Part shown: one piece after another, positions 7,001 to 11,224 of the stretch
Layout: the number at the start of each line of letters is the position of its first letter
Numbering within the stretch: the first letter of the stretch is position 1
Source: an uncultured Flavihumibacter sp.
GTDB lineage: Bacteria; Bacteroidota; Bacteroidia; Chitinophagales; Chitinophagaceae
Direction: 5' to 3'
Assembly: GCA_946481605.1 (NCBI GenBank)
Contig: CAMLPA010000071.1
Span: 1-11,224, forward strand
DNA: 11,224 nt
The notes under the pieces: generated by a model
Told to the model about the DNA's origin: nothing
What the model saw: the letters and a program-made list of their open reading frames with translations, nothing else
The model's database searches: none
Program-made: the position numbers and the translations under genes

Positions 7001-7359
7001 CAGTCGTAACTGAACCCGATATTGTCCAGTTGTTTCCTGAAGTTTTCTATATTTTTCGCGGTAGCCACTGCCGGGTGGATACCGTGTTCAATGGCATATT
7101 GCTCGGCGGGTAAACCAAAAGCATCGTATCCCATGGGATGCAGTACGTTGAACCCTTTCAGCCTTTTGTACCTGCTGTAAATATCCGAGGCGATATAACC
7201 CAGCGGATGCCCCACATGCAGCCCCGCCCCGCTCGGATAAGGGAACATATCCAATACATAGCATTTGGGCTTATCTGAAACATTGCTGACAAGGTAAGCA
7301 TCAACTGCCTTCCATTTCTCCTGCCATTCCTTTTCGATCTTTCTGAAATTGTATTCCAT
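4021..7359 (-). CDS. leuS: Leucyl-tRNA synthetase with an in-frame DUF559 insertion
   Basis: LeuRS joins leucine to tRNA-Leu in the cytoplasm. Class I motifs are intact: HVGH at 48-51 (HIGH box) and KMSKS at 885-889. The CP1 editing domain shows SNWIGKS at 276-282, the threonine-rich editing motif TTRPDT at 455-460 and GTGAIMAVP with the conserved DERD further on. The anticodon-binding and C-terminal domains run to the end (VYVPGRMVNVVV). The protein has 1112 residues, against about 950 for relatives. The excess is one foreign block, residues about 293-447, that encodes a DUF559 nuclease domain between GAEIEF and LKVYTTRPDT, where other LeuRS have a short loop. A second unusual stretch (about 769-884, AT-rich DNA) forms the variable region before KMSKS. 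The frame is open throughout and all catalytic motifs remain, so the enzyme is probably functional. The gene is divergent from ftsX. Confidence 0.97.
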   Translation of the reverse strand: MEYNFRKIEKEWQEKWKAVDAYLVSNVSDKPKCYVLDMFPYPSGAGLHVGHPLGYIASDIYSRYKRLKGFNVLHPMGYDAFGLPAEQYAIEHGIHPAVATAKNIENFRKQLDNIGFSYDWSREVRTCDPSYYKWTQWIFLQLFNAWFNRELQQARPIHELVAFFEKNGNTAYPCPGDATVVFSANDWNGYDEARKLNILMHYRLAFCGYGEVNWCEALGTVLANDEVVNGVSERGGHPVVRKKLRQWYLRITEYADRLLEGLEKVEFSDAMKEMQSNWIGKSYGAEIEFGVSLTPGPSPLGEGGSSSYRTAMKEYWDVLKQFGRENRKNATEAEEHLWQLLRKNQLGEKVRRQHAINGYIVDFAFLNSNLVIEVDGAYHDDADQQIYDEARTKFLQELGWELLRFTNDDVLNNEVSVLNTITAALKSAKNNAVAPTPLSPGRGAGGEALSLKVYTTRPDTIFGVDFMVVAPEHELITEITSPEQQAAVEEYVAYVKSRSERERMAEKKISGCFTGAYAINPFDGREIPIWISEYVLAGYGTGAIMAVPCGDERDFKFAQHFNIPVTNIIGEHFNGSEANPTKDALLENSGFLNGLVMRDAMNVAMDKLEEMGIGKRKVNYKMRDAAFSRQRYWGEPFPIKWKNGTAYQLPETELPLELPHVDSYKPGPEGEGPLANIPEWVEKELETNTMPGYAGSSWYFLRYMDPHNEQEFCSRQASDYWNQVDIYIGGTEHAVGHLLYSRMWTKALYDLGHIGFDEPFKRLVNQGMITAVGYYVRSLNFKQKSDGAICHLNGNPEDLFSNKISLNEYGDEFIQDDYKKDHFLVRLPYSGSYLDISNRMTRASFRKYYEEVGSKFWVGDENEFFWIKSSNSDEDYFTVELISEKMSKSKYNTHNPDDLVAKYGADTFRMYEMFLGPVEVSKPWDTKGIEGVHRFLKKLWRLFADENKGFIVTNDAPSNDEWKAIYKAVKKVEDDTERFSYNTAVSAFMICVNELSDLKCHKKEVLEKLLIILTPYAPHICEELWNQALKNPGSVLDAAYPTVEEKYLLESAKEYPVSINGKTRTTINLALDISQEEVQQLVLQNEIVQKWMEGKPLKKLVYVPGRMVNVVV
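4700..5055 (-). other. AT-rich variable region of leuS before KMSKS
   Basis: This segment encodes residues about 769-884, between GMI (ending 769) and EKMSKS. My count for 4681-5040 is about 32% GC, while a nearby line of leuS (4561-4620) is about 53%. The encoded protein is rich in D, N, S, Y and F. In bacterial LeuRS this position holds the leucine-specific domain, which varies in length and sequence. The base composition suggests that this piece was acquired separately or is evolving under different pressure. I see no flanking repeats. Confidence 0.6.
6017..6051 (+). repeat. Inverted arm of the DUF559 cassette (3' end relative to leuS)
   Basis: The outer part is GCCTCACCCCCGG (6017-6029). 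The inner part (6030-6051) is a 22-base palindrome: CCCCTCTCCC, a centre AG, then GGGAGAGGGG. It matches the other arm in inverted orientation at 33 of 35 bases; only the central dinucleotide differs, being AG on the plus strand in both arms. Confidence 0.95.
6065..6426 (-). other. DUF559 (PD-(D/E)XK nuclease-like) domain inside LeuRS
   Basis: Residues about 312-432 of the LeuRS frame read as a complete DUF559 protein, a family with a PD-(D/E)XK-type fold related to the Vsr mismatch endonuclease. It opens with a possible start of its own, M312 (MKEYWDVLKQF), as in free-standing relatives. Next come NRKNATEAEEHLWQLLRKNQ, then VRRQHAINGYIVDF with the likely catalytic D362, then LVIEVDGAYH with E373 and D375, then YDEARTKFLQELGWELLRF. 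All hallmark positions appear intact, so the domain does not look decayed. Whether it is made separately from M312 or only as part of LeuRS is unknown; it has no stop codon of its own at its end. Confidence 0.88.
6451..6485 (-). repeat. Inverted arm of the DUF559 cassette (5' end relative to leuS)
   Basis: The palindrome (6451-6472, CCCCTCTCCC, AG, GGGAGAGGGG) lies inward, followed outward by CCGGGGGTGAGGC (6473-6485), the complement of the other arm's outer part. Each arm can form a hairpin alone, and the two arms can also pair with each other across about 400 bases. Confidence 0.95.
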
Positions 7360-7366
7360 GATGGTT

Positions 7367-7398
7367 CAAAGATTGTAGTTCTTCTCCGGTTCAACAAC
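7367..7398 (-). promoter_or_regulatory. Candidate promoter for leuS
   Basis: On the reverse strand GTTG (complement of 7395-7398) is followed after 20 bases by AATCTTTG (complement of 7367-7374), close to TTTG-N19-21-TAnnTTTG with one mismatch in each box. Transcription would begin within a few bases of the ATG, giving an almost leaderless mRNA. Tentative. Confidence 0.3.
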
Positions 7399-7508
7399 GG
7401 TATTTTAACAAATTGTCTGGAGAATAACACGGTATATCGTGGCGTTAAATCACGGTAAGCCTTACCTGGCTGGTATGGCGAACCGAAAATCGCGCAAAAA
7501 TACGTTAT

Positions 7509-7538
7509 TTTGCACGTATCCCTTTGAATATACGTTTA
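7509..7538 (+). promoter_or_regulatory. Candidate promoter for ftsX
   Basis: TTTG (7509-7512) is followed after 18 bases by TACGTTTA (7531-7538), a near match to the Bacteroidota -33/-7 pattern with one mismatch in the -7 box. It lies just before the ftsX ATG at 7559, in the 199-base divergent region shared with leuS. Tentative. Confidence 0.33.
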
Positions 7539-7558
7539 CTAACCATTAAAGCAGTTAC

Positions 7559-8431
7559 ATGTCTCAAATCGGAAAAGCATCTGCCAAGCGTTCCTCACCT
7601 TCTTACTTTATGTCGATCCTCGGGGTATCACTTGTATTGCTCATCCTGGGCATCCTCGGGTGGATCGTGATCAACGCCAACAAGCTGGGCCAGTACTTTA
7701 AAGAGAATGTGGAAGTAAGGGTGTACCTGCGCGAGAACATCACGGCTAAAGACAGTACCGAACTGGTGGATTATGTAAAAACACAGCCTTATGTGAAGTC
7801 CTACACATACGTGACCAAAGAGATGGCGAAGGACAAATTTATGAAGGATGGCAATGCGGACTGGGGTAAAGTATTGGATTACAACCCATTACCAGCAAGT
7901 ATAGAATTCAAATTGTACGATAATTATGTACAGAAGGATTCCCTGTTGAAGATCAAGAATACTTTCCAGGAAAAACTTGCCGTGAGCAGCGCGGAATACC
8001 CCGACGCAGTGGTGGACAGTGTAAACAAAAATGTGCAGCAGGCTTCTCTGGTATTGCTGGTCATCGCCGTGATCCTTGGTATCGTAGTGATTTTCCTGAT
8101 CGATAACACCATTAAACTTGCCATGTTCAGCAACCGTTTCCTGATCAAGACCATGCAGATGGTGGGTGCCACCCGCTGGTTTATCGCGAAGCCGCTGGAT
8201 ATGCGTGCCATCCTGAACGGAGCGCTCAGCGGACTCCTGGCGATCGCCGGCATCATCGCGCTGATCTTCGTGGCCGAAAAATATATTCCGGAGATCAGGG
8301 CCATCCGGGACATGAACATGCTGGCGATCCTTTTTGCCATCATCATATTACTGGGTATCGCGATCTCTTTCTTCAGCACCCACAGAAGTGTGATCAAATA
8401 CCTGAAAATGAAACTGGATGATTTGTATTGA
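7559..8431 (+). CDS. ftsX: Cell division protein FtsX (permease-like)
   Basis: FtsX is the membrane subunit of the FtsEX complex, which couples ATP use by FtsE to peptidoglycan hydrolase activity at the division site. The 290-residue protein shows the expected plan: a short cytoplasmic start, TM1 (about 20-41), an extracytoplasmic domain (about 44-160, with VEVRVYLRENIT near its start), then TM2 (about 162-183), TM3 (about 218-240) and TM4 (about 254-275). The cytoplasmic loop MQMVGATRWFIAKPL after TM2 is the conserved family signature. ftsE is not next to it. The DUF3098 gene follows after 28 bases, so the two are probably one transcript. Confidence 0.95.
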   Translation: MSQIGKASAKRSSPSYFMSILGVSLVLLILGILGWIVINANKLGQYFKENVEVRVYLRENITAKDSTELVDYVKTQPYVKSYTYVTKEMAKDKFMKDGNADWGKVLDYNPLPASIEFKLYDNYVQKDSLLKIKNTFQEKLAVSSAEYPDAVVDSVNKNVQQASLVLLVIAVILGIVVIFLIDNTIKLAMFSNRFLIKTMQMVGATRWFIAKPLDMRAILNGALSGLLAIAGIIALIFVAEKYIPEIRAIRDMNMLAILFAIIILLGIAISFFSTHRSVIKYLKMKLDDLY

Positions 8432-8459
8432 TTATATTGCGCACGATTAAACATAAGTT

Positions 8460-8705
8460 ATGACCGAAAATAAAAGCACCAGTCTCTTTCACAAAGAGAA
8501 TTATATATGGATGATCGCCGGTATCGTGATCATCATCATTGGTATGCTCCTGATGGCCGGTGGCAAAAGCCAGGACCCGAACATATTTGCTGAAAACGAA
8601 GTGTACAGCACCCGCAGAATCACGATCGCCCCGATCCTGATCGTTGGCGGATTGCTGCTGGAGATTTACGCCATCTTCAAAAAACCTAAAAAGCAGGCGG
8701 CCTGA
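8460..8705 (+). CDS. DUF3098 small membrane protein
   Basis: An 81-residue protein with two membrane segments (about 15-33 and 54-73) joined by a polar loop with GGKSQDPNIF and EVYSTRRITIAP, the conserved centre of the DUF3098 family. Its biochemical role is unknown. In Bacteroidota it is typically found right behind ftsX, as here, which suggests a part in cell division or the envelope; this is inference from context. The C-terminus is basic (KKPKKQAA). It is followed by an intrinsic terminator, making ftsX-DUF3098 a likely two-gene operon. Confidence 0.9.
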   Translation: MTENKSTSLFHKENYIWMIAGIVIIIIGMLLMAGGKSQDPNIFAENEVYSTRRITIAPILIVGGLLLEIYAIFKKPKKQAA

Positions 8706-8727
8706 TCCGCTGCGTCATAATACTACA

Positions 8728-8758
8728 AGCGATCTCCTAAAGGGATCGCTGTTTTTTT
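8728..8758 (+). terminator. Intrinsic terminator between the DUF3098 gene and uppP
   Basis: AGCGATC (8728-8734) pairs with GATCGCT (8744-8750), with CC and GG extending the stem past one bulged T around the loop TAAA. A run of seven T (8752-8758) follows. It lies only 19 bases before the uppP start, so uppP needs either read-through or a promoter overlapping this site. Confidence 0.85.
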
Positions 8759-8777
8759 ACAACCAACCCAAGCGCTC

Positions 8778-9596
8778 ATGAATCTCCTGGAAGCCATTAT
8801 CCTGGCCATTGTAGAAGGACTTACTGAATTTCTCCCGGTCTCCTCCACCGGTCACATGGTGATCACCAGTTCACTGATGGGCATCCATACCGATGAGTTC
8901 ACCAAACTGTTCGAGGTAGCCGTTCAGTTGGGTGCTATCATGGCAGTAGTGGTATTGTACTGGAAGAAGTTCGTCGATTTCAAAAGCATTCAGTTTTACC
9001 TGAAACTTGCGTTCGCCGTTCTTCCCGCATTGATCCTCGGTTTCCTCTTCTCCGATAAGATCGATGCAATGCTGGAAAGCCCCCTTACCGTTGCCATCTC
9101 TCTCTTCCTCGGCGGTTTCGTACTGCTGTTCATTGACCGTTTCTTCCAAAACCCGGCAATACATACCGAACCTGAAATATCTTTCCGTAAGGCCATCACC
9201 ATCGGCTTCTGGCAATGCCTTGCCATGATCCCCGGTGTGAGCCGGAGTGCAGCCTCCATTATCGGTGGCATGCAACAGCAACTGAGCCGTTCCCTTGCGG
9301 CCGAGTTTTCCTTTTTCCTCGCAGTACCCACCATGGCAGCCGCATCCGGGTATTCTCTCGTACTCAAAGATTTCCAGATGAATGGTGCGGAAGTAAAAGG
9401 ATATGAACTGGTATTGGCTTCCACGGAGAACATCACAGCATTCGTCGTGGGCAACATCGTTGCCTTTATCGTAGCCATGCTTGCGATCCGCTTCTTCATC
9501 GGTTTTCTCCAAAAGCGCGGTTTCCGCCTTTTCGGCATTTACCGCATAGCCCTCGGAGTGGTATTACTGGGCCTGTATATGGCCGGTAAGTTATAA
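8778..9596 (+). CDS. uppP: Undecaprenyl-diphosphatase (UppP/BacA)
   Basis: This integral membrane enzyme dephosphorylates undecaprenyl diphosphate to the carrier lipid used for peptidoglycan and other envelope polymers; extra copies give bacitracin resistance. The 272 residues match the usual family length. The N-terminal glutamate-rich signature [14 protein letters not shown] begins at E13, with E13 and E17 the likely catalytic acids and H26 following. The second signature PGVSRS is at 152-157, with R156 likely to bind phosphate. Several hydrophobic helices follow to the end (GLYMAGKL). The MFS gene follows after 24 bases, suggesting a shared transcript. Confidence 0.97.
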   Translation: MNLLEAIILAIVEGLTEFLPVSSTGHMVITSSLMGIHTDEFTKLFEVAVQLGAIMAVVVLYWKKFVDFKSIQFYLKLAFAVLPALILGFLFSDKIDAMLESPLTVAISLFLGGFVLLFIDRFFQNPAIHTEPEISFRKAITIGFWQCLAMIPGVSRSAASIIGGMQQQLSRSLAAEFSFFLAVPTMAAASGYSLVLKDFQMNGAEVKGYELVLASTENITAFVVGNIVAFIVAMLAIRFFIGFLQKRGFRLFGIYRIALGVVLLGLYMAGKL

Positions 9597-9620
9597 CTTA
9601 CAGCACCTTAAACGCTCGAT

Positions 9621-11054
9621 ATGCAAACCGCTTCCCGCAAAGTGATCAACGGTTGGGCCATGTACGATTGGGCCAATTCCGTTTACAACCTGGTGATCAC
9701 CACCACCTTCTTCCCTATTTACTTTGTGGCGGTCACAAAAAGCGCCGATGGCAGCGATAAAGTTGAGTTCCTGGGCCGGCAGTTCACCAACTCCTCCCTG
9801 TACGATTATACGCTTGCAGTCGCATATCTGGTTGTGGCCTTGTTGTACCCTATACTTACTTCCATAGCAGATACGCGCGGCAACAAAAAGAATTTCATGC
9901 GCTTCTTCTGTTACATGGGCGCATTGGGATCTTCCGCCTTATACTTCTTTGATGCTTCCAACCTATGGCTTGGCATCTCCGCTTTTATGCTCGCGGCCAT
10001 GGGCTATGCGGGCAGCCTGGTTTTCTACAATGCCTACCTGCCGGAGATCGCCGCACCGGAAGACAGGGACCGTATTTCTGCGAAAGGTTTCTCCTATGGC
10101 TATACCGGCAGTGTCATCATGCAGATTATCGGGTTCTGCCTGATTCTTTTCATGGAAGGACAAAGCGGTAAAGCCACACAGATCACCTTTCTCCTTGTAG
10201 GTATATGGTGGCTGTTGTTCGCACAAATTTCGTTCAACCGTTTGCCATCAACAACCGTGAAATCACCGACCAAAGGCAATATTTTCACCGATGGTTTCCG
10301 TGAGGTAAAAAAGGTATATGGCGAGGTGAAAAAACTGGCCGTACTCAAAAGATTTCTCCGTGGCTTCTTTTTTTACAGCATGGGCGTGCAAACCGTAATG
10401 CTGGCTGCCACACTGTTTGGTAGCAAATTGCTCCACCTGCCCGACACCAACCTGATCATTACAGTGGTACTGATTCAACTGGTCGCCATTCCGGGTGCCA
10501 TACTTATGAGTCGTCTCTCCTCGAAATTCGGAAACATCAAAGTGTTGATGGGTGTTGTGTTCTTTTGGATATTGATTTGTATTGCCGCTTTCCAGACCGC
10601 CAATGTTGCGGAACCACTAGCGCCGATGCACGAAAAGATTAACGTACTGAAGCAACAAAAAGAAGACCTTGAACGCAATATCCAGGACTTCTCTTTTGTT
10701 GAAAAACAAATCAAAACTGAAGAGGACCTCCTTGCTCCATTACAAAAACCGGTGGAATTCAGCTTTTATGCACTTGCCATTGCTGTTGGACTCGTGATGG
10801 GCGGCATACAATCGCTCAGCCGTTCCACCTATTCCAAACTGATGCCCGAAACAAAAGATACCGCATCTTATTTCAGCTATTATGACCTCACGGAGAAGAT
10901 CGCTATTGTATTGGGCATATTCAGTTTCGGGTTAATAGAAGACCTCACCGGAAGCATGAAAAATTCCGTATTAAGCCTGATCGTATTTTTCGGGATAGGC
11001 ATGGCCTGGCTCTACAGTGCGCTTCAGAAAAAAACATCCGTTTCTCCATCCTAA
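9621..11054 (+). CDS. MFS transporter, Atg22/UMF1-like
   Basis: A 477-residue polytopic membrane protein, probably with 12 membrane segments. The start RKVINGWAMYDWANSVYNLVI and the strongly hydrophobic helices after it are typical of the UMF1 family, related to yeast vacuolar Atg22. The loop S81-IADTRGNKK corresponds to the MFS motif A between helices 2 and 3. A second loop (about residues 337-375) is long, highly charged and probably coiled coil (KQQKEDLERNIQDF), unlike a typical short MFS loop. The part after it (GGIQSLSRSTYSKLMPETK) is again family-typical. The substrate is unknown; amino acid efflux is only a guess from Atg22. It lies 24 bases after uppP and 10 bases before the next gene, so co-transcription is likely. 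Confidence 0.9.
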   Translation: MQTASRKVINGWAMYDWANSVYNLVITTTFFPIYFVAVTKSADGSDKVEFLGRQFTNSSLYDYTLAVAYLVVALLYPILTSIADTRGNKKNFMRFFCYMGALGSSALYFFDASNLWLGISAFMLAAMGYAGSLVFYNAYLPEIAAPEDRDRISAKGFSYGYTGSVIMQIIGFCLILFMEGQSGKATQITFLLVGIWWLLFAQISFNRLPSTTVKSPTKGNIFTDGFREVKKVYGEVKKLAVLKRFLRGFFFYSMGVQTVMLAATLFGSKLLHLPDTNLIITVVLIQLVAIPGAILMSRLSSKFGNIKVLMGVVFFWILICIAAFQTANVAEPLAPMHEKINVLKQQKEDLERNIQDFSFVEKQIKTEEDLLAPLQKPVEFSFYALAIAVGLVMGGIQSLSRSTYSKLMPETKDTASYFSYYDLTEKIAIVLGIFSFGLIEDLTGSMKNSVLSLIVFFGIGMAWLYSALQKKTSVSPS

Positions 11055-11064
11055 TTATTGCCGT

Positions 11065-11224
11065 ATGCAACTCTACTCGATTCCTACAGGAAATTTCAAA
11101 CTTGATGGCGGCGCCATGTTCGGTGTTGTGCCAAAATCAATCTGGAACAAACTTAATCCGGCGGATGAGCAAAATATGTGTTCCTGGGCCATGCGGTGCA
11201 TGTTGATAGAAGATGGCAACCGGC
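11065..11224 (+). CDS. Probable MBL-fold metallo-hydrolase (partial, runs off right edge)
   Basis: An ATG 10 bases after the MFS stop opens a frame that continues to the right edge (53 codons). It reads MQLYSIPTGNFKLDGGAMF, then VVPKSIWNKLNPAD, then an N-M-C-S-W-A-M-R stretch and LIEDGNR. This start resembles Bacteroidota metallo-beta-lactamase-fold hydrolases, where a first beta strand with a GGAMFG turn precedes the HxHxDH metal site. That site would lie outside the window, so the assignment is by pattern memory only. Confidence 0.72.
   Translation, partial: MQLYSIPTGNFKLDGGAMFGVVPKSIWNKLNPADEQNMCSWAMRCMLIEDGNR

Overview
The window looks like chromosomal DNA of a Bacteroidota bacterium, most likely a member of the Chitinophagaceae or a close relative. 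The grounds are a moderate GC content, leader regions without obvious Shine-Dalgarno sequences, a secreted DUF4369/thioredoxin protein, a DUF6263-type secreted protein, the gene pair ftsX-DUF3098 followed by uppP, and a Bacteroidota-style leucyl-tRNA synthetase. The placement rests on protein families and gene order, not on a database search.

Layout. Positions 1-1303 (minus) hold most of ribonuclease Y (rny), whose C-terminal end lies beyond the left edge. Divergent from it, 1518-2636 (plus) encodes an exported TlpA-like thiol-disulfide oxidoreductase, closed by a clear intrinsic terminator. Next, 2741-3589 (plus) encodes a secreted, methionine-rich DUF6263-like protein. Positions 3590-4020 are non-coding and carry degenerate CGCAAAG-type repeats and a perfect 13-bp terminator hairpin. 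Positions 4021-7359 (minus) encode leucyl-tRNA synthetase (leuS). On the plus strand follow ftsX (7559-8431), a DUF3098 membrane protein (8460-8705), a terminator, uppP (8778-9596), an MFS transporter of the Atg22/UMF1 type (9621-11054) and the start of a probable metallo-beta-lactamase-fold hydrolase (11065 to the right edge).

The most remarkable element is inside leuS. About 155 codons are inserted in frame in the CP1 editing domain, just before the threonine-rich editing motif. The insert (6017-6485) is bounded by two 35-bp inverted arms that match at 33 of 35 positions. Each arm contains a nearly perfect 22-bp palindrome, and between the arms lies a complete DUF559 domain, a PD-(D/E)XK nuclease fold related to Vsr. 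It behaves like a mobile cassette that inserts into a protein-coding gene without breaking the frame and without intein splicing motifs. A second oddity in the same gene is a roughly 360-bp AT-rich stretch (about 32% GC against about 50% around it) that encodes the variable region just before the KMSKS loop.

Functionally, ftsX and uppP both serve cell-envelope growth: FtsX in division-linked control of peptidoglycan hydrolysis, UppP in undecaprenyl phosphate recycling. The TlpA-like protein would act in the cell envelope. rny and leuS are housekeeping RNA genes. There is no CRISPR array, tRNA, rRNA or classical transposase in the window.
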